Positions 9,712 through 17,154 of a stretch of 64,000 nt of DNA are shown here, in pieces. The notes beneath the pieces were generated by a model. The model did not search any database. It saw nothing but the letters and a program-made list of their open reading frames with translations, and was not told where the DNA came from. Source of the stretch: Odoribacter lunatus (lineage in GTDB: Bacteria; Bacteroidota; Bacteroidia; Bacteroidales; Marinifilaceae); assembly GCF_943193135.1 (NCBI RefSeq), contig NZ_CALPCZ010000006.1, positions 1 through 64,000 of the forward strand, in the 5' to 3' direction. Each line of letters starts with the position of its first letter. Within the stretch, counting starts at the first letter, position 1. Made by a program: the position numbers and the translations under genes.

Positions 9712-10029
9712 ATGTCAAAGGATGATATAAAATCCGATTTATTGAAAAAACTAAAACAAGAACATTGTTTTTGGTCTTTTCATGAAGATTCGATAAAAGA
9801 TGTACCGGATAACATTCTAATCGAAAAAACATTGCTATACCTTGATATGGAGGAAATAAAACAACTTTTTGTTATTTATCCCTTCAAAAAAATCAAACGA
9901 GTTTGGTTAGAATTCCTTGTTCCGCAAGGAGTTTATTTATACACATTAAATCGCTTCTTAGCTTGGAAAAAACCAGACACTTATTTGAAAACCATGGAAA
10001 CCCGTCATTTTAACACATTAGTACGATGA
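9712..10029 (+). CDS. Small hypothetical protein, antitoxin-like partner of an AbiEii-type toxin
   Basis: 105 residues, charged and mostly helical, no signal peptide. The sequence (LLKKLKQEHCFWSFHEDSIK, then YPFKKIKRVWLEFLVPQG) recalls small proteins I associate with genes upstream of AbiEii-type nucleotidyltransferase toxins in Bacteroidota. The next reading frame overlaps its stop (ATGA at 10026) and begins like such a toxin but ends after 30 codons. The antitoxin assignment is therefore inference from resemblance and context; the coding potential and tight overlap are what the sequence shows. The low GC compared with the flanking nag genes fits an acquired module. Confidence 0.5.
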   Translation: MSKDDIKSDLLKKLKQEHCFWSFHEDSIKDVPDNILIEKTLLYLDMEEIKQLFVIYPFKKIKRVWLEFLVPQGVYLYTLNRFLAWKKPDTYLKTMETRHFNTLVR

Positions 10030-10118
10030 ACGGTTTAGCGCCACATACGGGTGAAATCTTTGAAGCGATTCGCAATTATCTCAAATACTTCAATGCAGAC
10101 TTCCCCGGAAGAGGATAA
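10026..10118 (+). pseudogene. Remnant of an AbiEii-type nucleotidyltransferase toxin gene
   Basis: A 30-codon reading frame overlapping the upstream gene by ATGA. It starts MNGLAPHTGEIFEAI, which resembles the beginning of AbiEii/AbiGii-type toxin proteins (normally 200-300 residues), then runs into unrelated residues and a TAA. No nucleotidyltransferase core (GGTAL/GSxxR-type motif) is present. I read it as a toxin gene almost entirely deleted, leaving its partner orphaned. It could instead be a short unrelated peptide. Confidence 0.4.
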
Positions 10119-10121
10119 AAA

Positions 10122-10147
10122 AGAGGGAAAGCTATTGCCTTCCCTCT
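10122..10147 (-). terminator. Intrinsic terminator of the 14263-10172 minus-strand operon
   Basis: 8-bp stem AGAGGGAA / TTCCCTCT (10122-10129 with 10140-10147). On the minus strand it is followed by a run of T, 25 bp after the stop codon of the lipoprotein gene. Confidence 0.85.
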
Positions 10148-10171
10148 GTAGCTAAAAGATAAGATGTTCTA

Positions 10172-10570
10172 TTATTTTTTATTATAAGTATAAGTTTCTT
10201 CCTCATCCTCAGAATACAATACAAGCTTAGAAGAAGAAATAGATTTAACCATATAAACCTCCTTTTCACCATCATCATACTCTTCATCCTCATCAAATAT
10301 TAATGTTAATTTCGGATCTTTATAAATATAAGTCCCCATATTTCTAGTAGTTCCATACTTTTCTTCATACCAAGTCCAAGTAAATGAGCCATCCTTTTTA
10401 AAAGTCAATTCATCCCACTCGTCATCATAGGTATCATCCCGCCAAGTTCCAATAAGCAACGACTCTTTTTTGTCATCTTTATCGTCATCATCATCATCTT
10501 TACTACAGGAAGTAGCAACCATACTCATAGCAGCGACTAATAACATCGCTAATAACTTTAGAATTTTCAT
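10172..10570 (-). CDS. Small acidic lipoprotein with lipocalin-like fold
   Basis: 132 residues. The signal peptide ends in the lipobox ATSC followed by a long run of Asp/Lys (SKDDDDDDKDDKK), a linker seen in surface-exposed Bacteroidota lipoproteins. The mature domain (LLIGTWRDD..., FKKDGSFTWTWYEE, GTYIYKDPKLTLIF) has the alternating strand pattern and GTW start of lipocalin-like/DUF4923-type domains. It is the last gene of the minus-strand envelope operon and is followed by a terminator. Ligand or role unknown. The acid-rich linker after the lipidated Cys may serve as a lipoprotein export signal. Confidence 0.7.
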   Translation of the reverse strand: MKILKLLAMLLVAAMSMVATSCSKDDDDDDKDDKKESLLIGTWRDDTYDDEWDELTFKKDGSFTWTWYEEKYGTTRNMGTYIYKDPKLTLIFDEDEEYDDGEKEVYMVKSISSSKLVLYSEDEEETYTYNKK

Positions 10571-10583
10571 ATACCAACAAAAA

Positions 10584-11183
10584 TTAGAATTTATAACCTA
10601 CCGTAACATAAAATGCACCATTCTTTATATCACTCTGCTCCTCTATACTCATAAAACCCAACTCGTATTCTGCACCAAATACAAAACGCTGATATTCAAA
10701 ATCTACTCCAAAGTCAAGTCCAGCATCAAATCTTTTACCATACCCGTCTTTGCTAAAAACATTAAAACTTTCATCACCCTCTTTAATTTTTCCCGCAAAG
10801 GCATAAGCTAAATAAGGACCTGCTTTAAGCGTAAGATTCCATTTACTGGCAATATTGATTCTATAAGCAGCTACAACCGGAACTTGAAGATAATAGTAAT
10901 CTACCGTAAAGCCCTTGTATACAGACGCACCATTTAGGCGTACGTCTATATCATATTTAGCCCCTTTCATCGCCAATTCCAAAGAAGGCATTAATGACCA
11001 ATTAGAGGTAAAGGGCTTTTCAATACCAGCCCCAATCTTACCAACAAAATGGGAAGACAAATGCCCTGCATCTCCTCCATAGCAATTAGCCATACCAAAT
11101 CCAGCTTTCATGTTCCATGTAATTTGTGCAGACACAGTAGTAGCAAATAAAGCCACACACACCAAAATAAATAGTTTTTTCAT
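10584..11183 (-). CDS. Outer-membrane beta-barrel (PorT-like) protein
   Basis: 199 residues if started at the ATG with the clear signal peptide MKKLFILVCVALFATTVSAQ (start at 11183). The longer open frame to 11237 would overlap the caspase gene and adds a non-signal-like leader. Barrel-type strands are visible (WNMKAGFGMANCYGG, YYYLQVPVVAAYRIN, FDAGLDFGVDFEYQRFVFGAEYELGF), ending YVTVGYKF with terminal Phe as for BAM-inserted proteins. It lies 32 bp downstream of the caspase gene and 13 bp upstream of the lipoprotein gene, within the envelope operon. Specific role unknown. Confidence 0.75.
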   Translation of the reverse strand: MKKLFILVCVALFATTVSAQITWNMKAGFGMANCYGGDAGHLSSHFVGKIGAGIEKPFTSNWSLMPSLELAMKGAKYDIDVRLNGASVYKGFTVDYYYLQVPVVAAYRINIASKWNLTLKAGPYLAYAFAGKIKEGDESFNVFSKDGYGKRFDAGLDFGVDFEYQRFVFGAEYELGFMSIEEQSDIKNGAFYVTVGYKF

Positions 11184-11215
11184 AGTAAAAAAATTTAAAG
11201 TGAATATTAAGTTAT

Positions 11216-12715
11216 TTAAAATTGAAGTTCTTTCCATTTGTTTTTCAAGTTATCAGAGACGTTCACCGAAGGAGTCTGCAACTTATCATTCTCAAGCATC
11301 GAATTCTTTTTCACTTCCGAAGAGAGAGTTGTAAATAAATCACCGAAAGTAATTTTACCTTTCGTCTTCTTTAATTGATCTAACAAAAAATAAGTAAACA
11401 TTCCATGCCGTTTTTCTTTATATGAAAGTGCCGTTTCATCATCTGATGCAGCTGTAAAAACAACCATATTACCACCAAGTACTTCATTCTTAGGTTTAAT
11501 TGCAATACCACGTGCAGCAACTAAAGCCTGGCCATTTCCTCGCTTTACACCACTGAAACAAGCATCCAGTAATACAGTTATACTCTGAGTCTGCATTTTT
11601 GCTAAACGCCCATACAACTCACTCAATTTGAAACAAGTACTAATATCTTTAGGGAATCCATCTGTAGGTATGAGGTATGCCGTTTTATCTTTCTCATCCG
11701 GCATTCCGTGCCCCGCATAATAGAAAATTATTTTAGCTTTGCCTTCTGTCACATTCGCCATTGTTTCTGCCCAATTTAATGCCCGTTTTATATCCGTATA
11801 TGAAGCATCCGGAAACATACGTATCTGTTTTTCCGGAATCCCAAAAGTTTTTACACAATATTCTTTAAATATTTCTCCATCACGCAAAGCATAATCTACT
11901 TCTGGTACATCTTTATAATTTTCATTCGCGATTATAACACAATATGTATCTCTGTTCTTGTCAGAAACAATTGTTGGAATATCCACATCCACGTCTACCG
12001 GAGGCAATACTGGTTTTTGAGCTGCAAGCTCTACTACCTCCTGTTGTGTTTTTGATTTTTTCTGTATTGTCTGGTTAGTATTATCATCAGATTTATCTGT
12101 TTTCCCTTTCGCCCAACCTAATAATCGATCCGTAAATCCGCCTTTGGATGAATTATCTTTTGCAACCTTCTCTGTCTGTTCTTTTTCCTTTTTATCTATT
12201 TCAATTTTTTTCACCTGTACTTGCCGAGGATCCTTAGCTGATGCAAATATTATTTCCCCTTGTCCAGTCGGCCAAATCTCCTTGCCTTGACGCAAAGAAT
12301 TTTCATCTACACTTGCAGACATTGTAAAACCAAGTCCCGGATTATTTCTAAAGGCATTTTTTCCTACATGCCTAACAGACATCGGAAGTTGTACAGATAT
12401 TAATCTTCGAAATTCATTAAAAGAAAATTTGTCAATATCTTCTATTCCCTCTTCCAATATCAAATTAACAGTAAGATAACTTGCACCATTCACAAACGTA
12501 CTTATTTGCTTTACAGGGAAACTATTACCTTTATAAACAACTGTCGCTGGAATTATGACATCAGCAACACTCGAGTTGAAAGCTGTAATACACACCCCTC
12601 CATCAATCATTTTACATTTAAATTCAACACCTTTATAAGCATAATCAAAACGCTGAGCCATTATCTTCGACACAGAGATGATTAGTAAAAAAATTAATAC
12701 TATTTTTTTCATCAT
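11216..12715 (-). CDS. Secreted caspase-fold (C14) peptidase
   Basis: 499 residues. An N-terminal signal peptide (ends KIMAQ) is followed by a short BspA-like leucine-rich segment (about residues 40-125), a low-complexity Lys/Gln-rich linker (about 165-240), and a caspase-like domain (about 255-495). The catalytic dyad is complete: His336 in FYYAGHG and Cys386 in LLDACFSG. C14 enzymes cleave after basic or acidic residues, but specificity cannot be judged here. The signal peptide puts it in the periplasm or outside, unlike most caspase-like defence effectors. It sits 2 bp from the DUF4384-like gene in an operon with LPP20-like, barrel and lipoprotein genes, suggesting an envelope-associated processing function. 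Confidence 0.85.
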   Translation of the reverse strand: MMKKIVLIFLLIISVSKIMAQRFDYAYKGVEFKCKMIDGGVCITAFNSSVADVIIPATVVYKGNSFPVKQISTFVNGASYLTVNLILEEGIEDIDKFSFNEFRRLISVQLPMSVRHVGKNAFRNNPGLGFTMSASVDENSLRQGKEIWPTGQGEIIFASAKDPRQVQVKKIEIDKKEKEQTEKVAKDNSSKGGFTDRLLGWAKGKTDKSDDNTNQTIQKKSKTQQEVVELAAQKPVLPPVDVDVDIPTIVSDKNRDTYCVIIANENYKDVPEVDYALRDGEIFKEYCVKTFGIPEKQIRMFPDASYTDIKRALNWAETMANVTEGKAKIIFYYAGHGMPDEKDKTAYLIPTDGFPKDISTCFKLSELYGRLAKMQTQSITVLLDACFSGVKRGNGQALVAARGIAIKPKNEVLGGNMVVFTAASDDETALSYKEKRHGMFTYFLLDQLKKTKGKITFGDLFTTLSSEVKKNSMLENDKLQTPSVNVSDNLKNKWKELQF

Positions 12716-12717
12716 AC

Positions 12718-13584
12718 TTATTTTTTTCTAATTATTATTGATTTCCTCATCAATTGCATTTCAGTATCATGTTTACGACAATTTGCCAACCATTTTTGGA
12801 AATCATCATAAGACAAATCTCTCGGTAAGGCTATGTCTGTATTATTATCACTAGCTTTAATGAATGACCGAGGAGAAAAAATAATATAAAGAAGATTCTG
12901 TTCCAATTTCTCCGAACAAGTCATCACATATTCATCTACCAATGAACGTTCAAAAATTGGAGCTTCATCAATATGAAAAAAGAGATAACGTTGATTTGCC
13001 CTTATTTTATATATTCCTTCTGTTTGCTCCCGATAAGGCAAAAGACAATAAGCCCGCTTTTCCATATCCAACAAATAAACCGCAAGATAACCACTGACAG
13101 GTGATACAAAAGAAAGGTACATATCATCTCCATCATAAAATGTATCATCTTCATATTTATCATCGGTCGCATTGCGCAATATGCGCGCTTTAATGTTTAT
13201 TTTTGCAGAAAGTACTTCACGAGCACGCCCTTTAACCTCAACCTTGATTATTAACATTCCTTGCTCATAATGAACATCATACACAGGACTACCGATAGTT
13301 TCTATCCACTCTCCTTTTACTTCACTACCACCTATCGAAAAGAAATCAATACCTGATTCGCCATTGCGATTTTCAACAAGGGTTGTATTAGTTTGCGAAA
13401 CAATTGTACCAAAAGCATCTGCCAATGCCTGTATTTTCGCACGGTCAAGTGCTATCTGTTTGGCTTCTTCAAGTGTTATATTCTCAGGCGCATGATAAAT
13501 ATACTCAGCCGATAGTGTTTGTATCTTTTGCGCAAAAAGAGAAATAGCAAAAAAATTTAAAAGAATAAATAGAAATATTCTCAT
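12718..13584 (-). CDS. Secreted DUF4384-type envelope protein
   Basis: 288 residues with a signal peptide (ends ISLFAQ). The N-terminal half has an LPP20/FlgT-N-like segment (about residues 35-130: EEAKQIALDRAKIQALADAFG), also found in proteins that enter envelope assemblies. The C-terminal half has features of DUF4384 (MYLSFVSPVSGYLAVYLLD... GIYKIRANQRYLFFHI). In other genomes DUF4384 is often linked with caspase-fold peptidases, and here the caspase gene follows 2 bp downstream. The assignment rests on these recognisable patterns, not a search. Molecular function unknown. Confidence 0.7.
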   Translation of the reverse strand: MRIFLFILLNFFAISLFAQKIQTLSAEYIYHAPENITLEEAKQIALDRAKIQALADAFGTIVSQTNTTLVENRNGESGIDFFSIGGSEVKGEWIETIGSPVYDVHYEQGMLIIKVEVKGRAREVLSAKINIKARILRNATDDKYEDDTFYDGDDMYLSFVSPVSGYLAVYLLDMEKRAYCLLPYREQTEGIYKIRANQRYLFFHIDEAPIFERSLVDEYVMTCSEKLEQNLLYIIFSPRSFIKASDNNTDIALPRDLSYDDFQKWLANCRKHDTEMQLMRKSIIIRKK

Positions 13585-13588
13585 CCTC

Positions 13589-14263
13589 TTACCAACCTAA
13601 AATATTATCAAGTTTCTGATGTAAATCTTCAGATTTATCCTTCAACTGTTCACGTACAGCCTTTTTGGCTGCAGATTTTGCCATCGCTCCATTGTAAGCA
13701 ATACGCACTAATACTTCTTTGTTTCTATTACGAAGAACTCTATAAACTTCCATTACAGTTATTACCCGACCTATACTTTGTGATATAAGATTTTTCGAAG
13801 CCATTACACTTTGAGTAACCGATTCTGCCTGTTCAGCCTCAAGTTGTTCATTGGCAACTGAATTTTCTACCAAAGCAGTAATTTCTGTCTGTATTTGTCC
13901 CGCAAGATTTTGTTTCGCTAATTCAATCGCTTGCATTTTAGCCGCATCATAATTGGTGCCTACACTCATAGCTTCCGCCATAAGATATTTTGGATACAGA
14001 TCTTCGTCGTATTCCATTTGCATGAGATAAGACTTGTCAAGCTGTTTTTCCAAAGGAAGTGCACCTGGAGCAGCTTGCCATCCTTCACCAATTAATTTTT
14101 TACTTTCCCTGCGTGCTATTTTGGTCGCTTTCTCCTGAAGTTGAACTTTAGAGGCTTTGGTTATTTCCTTACGTTCTTTTAATTGTTCCTTAGTGATTTG
14201 AGCTGACACGGTAGAAACAAGCCCCATCAGCATGATAGACAATACGATTCTTACTGCTTTCAT
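13589..14263 (-). CDS. LPP20-like secreted protein, first gene of the caspase operon
   Basis: 224 residues from the ATG at 14263, chosen because it starts the signal peptide MKAVRIVLSIMLMGLVSTVSAQ; the open frame continues 54 bp upstream into the leader. A lysine-rich helical stretch (about 25-55) precedes an LPP20-like domain containing YDAAKMQAIELAKQNLAGQI and IGRVITVMEVYRVLRNR. Such domains occur in outer-membrane-associated proteins of varied function. It is separated from the DUF4384-type gene by 4 bp and lies directly behind the structured leader at 14264-14615, so the whole five-gene operon (14263 to 10172) is probably controlled there. Confidence 0.7.
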   Translation of the reverse strand: MKAVRIVLSIMLMGLVSTVSAQITKEQLKERKEITKASKVQLQEKATKIARRESKKLIGEGWQAAPGALPLEKQLDKSYLMQMEYDEDLYPKYLMAEAMSVGTNYDAAKMQAIELAKQNLAGQIQTEITALVENSVANEQLEAEQAESVTQSVMASKNLISQSIGRVITVMEVYRVLRNRNKEVLVRIAYNGAMAKSAAKKAVREQLKDKSEDLHQKLDNILGW

Positions 14264-14615
14264 AATGATACTACTTATGTCCGCAGATCCCGAATCGGAC
14301 GAATTTCTTATTTTCACAAAGTTATATTATAAAAAACGCGGGATTCTGTACTTGCCGCTCATCCCGCATACTAGGCCTTCGCATTGCCTTCGGTCAAGGA
14401 TAAGCAACGCAGAAGCCCACGCTAATATGTTATACGTCTCTTGTAAGATACAAGATATTATAAACATACTCATGAACATCTACTATTGCTTTACCGTGTG
14501 ACCTATATTGAAGTTGCGAAGTTCAGTATGCCACTGATAAAACGTTAAGTAAACGCCTTTATAATATAACGCATCCCCTTACCACCAGTCTACTAAAAGA
14601 CTTTAGCGTGGGTTT
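14264..14615 (-). ncRNA. Structured 5' leader RNA, copy C (caspase operon)
   Basis: Third copy of the leader architecture seen at 22735 and 32533. A 9-nt-loop hairpin TGAA/TTCA (14509-14512 with 14522-14525) presents TGCGAAG (14515-14521), complementary to CTTCGCA (14377-14383). An adjacent helix pairs GCATACT (14366-14372) with AGTATGC (14525-14531). P1 pairs 14340-14348 with 14410-14418 (8 of 9). P1 interleaves with the long-range helix, so a pseudoknot forms. The terminator-like hairpin 14338-14344/14361-14367 with six T on the minus strand overlaps both P1 and the 14366 arm. All these sequences differ from copies A and B. Sequence pairing is observed; regulatory function is inferred. Confidence 0.6.
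14331..14367 (-). terminator. Terminator-like hairpin inside leader C
   Basis: Stem GCGGGAT/ATCCCGC (14338-14344 with 14361-14367), followed on the minus strand by G and six T (14337-14331). It lies 68 bp before the start codon of the LPP20-like gene. Its arms overlap P1 and the pseudoknot arm, so the two folds exclude each other, as in an attenuator. Confidence 0.65.
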
Positions 14616-14622
14616 GCATCCG

Positions 14623-14630
14623 CAAATATA
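14623..14630 (-). promoter_or_regulatory. -7 promoter box of leader C
   Basis: TATATTTG on the minus strand, matching TAnnTTTG. It sits at the same relative place as in leaders A and B, upstream of the first hairpin of the leader. Confidence 0.6.
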
Positions 14631-14763
14631 TATCAGAAAAATTTAAAAATATTGATTGGGGTAAATATTTTTTATAATTCTCCTCTCCGAAGAACAAATT
14701 ACTATTGTAAATAGCAATCCCAATCAATTTTACGAAAAAAGAAAGATATATCTAAAAATATAA

Positions 14764-14822
14764 ACGTGTAAAATAATTTAAAGAAGATACGAATTACTCG
14801 TTCATACAATTATTTTACACGT
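14764..14822 (-). terminator. Long inverted repeat after alkaline phosphatase
   Basis: Perfect 15-bp arms ACGTGTAAAATAATT / AATTATTTTACACGT (14764-14778 with 14808-14822) with a 29-nt loop, starting 10 bp past the phosphatase stop codon. On the minus strand it is followed by a T-rich but imperfect tail. Probably a terminator; between it and 14620 I see only AT-rich DNA. Confidence 0.55.
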
Positions 14823-14831
14823 CTTTGCTAT

Positions 14832-16262
14832 TTAATACCCAGCAGCCTCGGCTATTTTTCTCGGAATGTCAGTATTGTCCAGTTTGCCGCTGAACAAGTG
14901 GGAACCGGCACCAATGGCATATACCGGAACGACTCCGGCAGAGTGGCCTCCGCTCGTCCAACCCACTAAAGCAACAGCATCCAGAATCCTTATGGCTTCG
15001 GCAGCAAGCTGTTCATTTTCCGCATAAAGGTCTTTTTCTATTTTCGCACCACCTTTACCGAATGATTTAGCATAAATATCTTTCAAGCGGGCTTCCTGCT
15101 TTTCGCTTAATTTCACCTCTTTCCAAAAGCCCAAGTTTTCACTCAACAAGTTACGCACGTCGTCCCAGCTCACTTTGTTTCCCTTCGCCGTACGGAGTTC
15201 CTGTATCTTGTGGGTCAGTTCCTCTTTGGACAACGCCTGATGCTGCAATGCCTGCAAATTCAGCGCATATCTTCCCGTACCCAGTCCGATACCTCCCGTT
15301 TCGTGGTCCGCCGTAATCACGATAAGCGTTTCATCCGGATGCTGATTATAAAAATCCAATGCTTTCTGAACGGCTTCCGCCATGTCCACCACTTCCTCAA
15401 AAACTGTCGCCGCATCGTTTCCGTGACACGCCCAGTCGATTTTGCCGCCTTCCACCATCAGGAAAAATCCGTCATTCGGTTCTTTCATCAAAAAGCGGAT
15501 GGCATTTTCCGTAATCTGCGCCAATGTCAAATCCCCTTCTTTCCGGTCAATGGCATAGGGCAGGCAGCTTTTTTCCGCCCCCTCTTTCTGGATAAACACC
15601 GCTTTTACGGCGTCCGCATATTCTTCTTCAAACGCTTCGCTTCCACGAATAATCTTATACCCCGCCCCTTCGATAAGACCGTACAGTTCCGGTGCAGCGG
15701 TATCTTTTTTACTCTTCGGTTGCAGGAATCCGGAACCGGCATAAAAATCAAATCCGGTTTTCGGTAAATCCGTACCTATCTCATAATACATCGAGCGACT
15801 CGGCTGATGTGCATAAAAAGCCGCCGGTGTCGCATGGTCCACGCTCACGCTGGTCGTAATGCCCACTCTTTTCCCGGCCTCTTTTGCCTTCACGGCAACA
15901 CTATATAAAGGTGCCTCGTGCAAACTGTCCATGCCGATGGTACCGTTTTTCGTCTTCGTACCCGTAGCCAGCGCCGTACCTGCGGCAGCGGAACAAGTCA
16001 CCGAATTGTACCTGGAATAGGTCGTGGCGAAATTCACTACCGGAAACTGCGTGAAGTTCAATGCTTCGATACCGATTCTGCCCTGCTTTTCCGCCAGATA
16101 CATCTCGGTACCATTCACCTGATTCACACCCATACCGTCTCCGATGAAATAAAAGACGTATTTCGCTTTTTTCTCTCTGGAGACTTGCTGACACTGCGGC
16201 AACAACATCACAGCCACAGCAATAAAAATCATAAAAGATACTATCCGTTTCATGTATTTCAT
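14832..16262 (-). CDS. Alkaline phosphatase (PhoA family), periplasmic or lipid-anchored
   Basis: About 476 residues. The motifs are those of the metal-dependent alkaline phosphatase superfamily: FIGDGMG near the N-terminus (metal Asp), NSVTCSAAAGTALATG with the Ser nucleophile, GGKIDWACHGND and ITADHETGG with metal-binding residues, and GWTSGGHSAG near the end. It hydrolyses phosphate monoesters. The N-terminus is a signal peptide ending LLPQCQQ, which could be a lipobox. I prefer the start at 16262 (MKYMKRIVS) because a TAGTTTTG promoter box overlaps the longer start at 16280; 16253 is also possible. It is monocistronic, flanked by leader C and the divergent NifU-like gene. Confidence 0.9.
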   Translation of the reverse strand: MKYMKRIVSFMIFIAVAVMLLPQCQQVSREKKAKYVFYFIGDGMGVNQVNGTEMYLAEKQGRIGIEALNFTQFPVVNFATTYSRYNSVTCSAAAGTALATGTKTKNGTIGMDSLHEAPLYSVAVKAKEAGKRVGITTSVSVDHATPAAFYAHQPSRSMYYEIGTDLPKTGFDFYAGSGFLQPKSKKDTAAPELYGLIEGAGYKIIRGSEAFEEEYADAVKAVFIQKEGAEKSCLPYAIDRKEGDLTLAQITENAIRFLMKEPNDGFFLMVEGGKIDWACHGNDAATVFEEVVDMAEAVQKALDFYNQHPDETLIVITADHETGGIGLGTGRYALNLQALQHQALSKEELTHKIQELRTAKGNKVSWDDVRNLLSENLGFWKEVKLSEKQEARLKDIYAKSFGKGGAKIEKDLYAENEQLAAEAIRILDAVALVGWTSGGHSAGVVPVYAIGAGSHLFSGKLDNTDIPRKIAEAAGY

Positions 16263-16277
16263 TTTTATTATAGACTT

Positions 16278-16285
16278 CAAAACTA
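16278..16285 (-). promoter_or_regulatory. -7 promoter box for alkaline phosphatase
   Basis: TAGTTTTG on the minus strand matches TAnnTTTG. Its position argues against translation starting at 16280. No pho-box-like repeat is evident. Confidence 0.35.
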
Positions 16286-16377
16286 ATTATTCTCTTTTAT
16301 ATTTCTTCCATTCCTTTTAAGAAAAATTACAAACCGATTAAAATACTTCACTTCTTTTTTTATATCAAACAAACCTT

Positions 16378-16385
16378 TATCTTTG
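16378..16385 (+). promoter_or_regulatory. -7 promoter box for the NifU-like/GGGtGRT operon
   Basis: TATCTTTG matches TAnnTTTG. It lies 59 bp before the chosen ATG at 16445 and leaves a leader of roughly 50 nt. Confidence 0.5.
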
Positions 16386-16444
16386 TACAAATTGTGCACG
16401 CGAAAGCGAGATGTAACAATATATTAATCAATAAAATTAATACT

Positions 16445-17137
16445 ATGATTTATTCACAGGAAGTACAACACATGTGCGTTGTAAAAAAAGGACCGAACCA
16501 CGGTCCGGCACCCATTCCCGAAGAAGGCAAATGGGTACGTTCTAAAGAAATCAAAGATATTTCAGGTCTGACCCACGGTATCGGCTGGTGCGCACCGCAA
16601 CAGGGAGCCTGCAAGCTGACGCTTAACATCAAGGACGGTATCATCGAAGAAGCTTTGGTTGAAACCATCGGTTGCTCCGGTATGACCCACTCCGCCGCTA
16701 TGGCCTCTGAAATCCTTCCGGGAAAAACCTTGTTGGAAGCCTTAAATACCGACTTGGTGTGTGACGCTATCAACACCGCCATGCGCGAGCTTTTCCTGCA
16801 AATCGTGTACGGTCGTACGCAAAGTGCTTTCTCCGAAGGCGGTCTGCCTATCGGCGCCAGCCTAGAAGACCTCGGTAAAGGTCTCCGCAGCCAGGTAGGA
16901 ACGATGTTCGGTACCAAAGAAAAAGGAACCCGCTACCTGGAAATGGCAGAAGGTTACGTAACCCGCATGGGTCTGGATGCCGACGGCGAAGTTATCGGCT
17001 ACGAATTCATCCACCTGGGTAAATTCACCGATTTCCTGAAAAAAGGCATCGAACCGAAAGAGGCTTTGGAAAAAGCAAAAGGAAACTATGGTCGTTTCGC
17101 AGAAGCAGTTAAATATATCGACCCTCGTCACGAATAA
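16445..17137 (+). CDS. NifU-like iron-sulfur scaffold family protein, partner of the GGGtGRT protein
   Basis: 230 residues from the ATG at 16445. An upstream in-frame ATG at 16394 would start almost inside the promoter. The central segment LVETIGCSGMTHSAAMASEI resembles the NifU/IscU N-terminal scaffold region, and further cysteines are in GIGWCAPQQGACKL. Proteins of this type are usually labelled iron-sulfur cluster assembly scaffold, but the biochemical role of this branch is to my knowledge unproven. It is followed after 17 bp by the GGGtGRT gene, and the two form a compact operon with a good terminator. The pair may act together as an enzyme or cluster-binding complex; this is inference. 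Confidence 0.75.
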   Translation: MIYSQEVQHMCVVKKGPNHGPAPIPEEGKWVRSKEIKDISGLTHGIGWCAPQQGACKLTLNIKDGIIEEALVETIGCSGMTHSAAMASEILPGKTLLEALNTDLVCDAINTAMRELFLQIVYGRTQSAFSEGGLPIGASLEDLGKGLRSQVGTMFGTKEKGTRYLEMAEGYVTRMGLDADGEVIGYEFIHLGKFTDFLKKGIEPKEALEKAKGNYGRFAEAVKYIDPRHE

Positions 17138-17154
17138 ATTAAATTGAAAGAACT

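Noticed and set aside
11216-12715. Caspase gene as a CBASS- or Avs-type defence effector
   Set aside because: It has a signal peptide and envelope-type neighbours, and no cyclase, STAND ATPase or sensor gene is adjacent.
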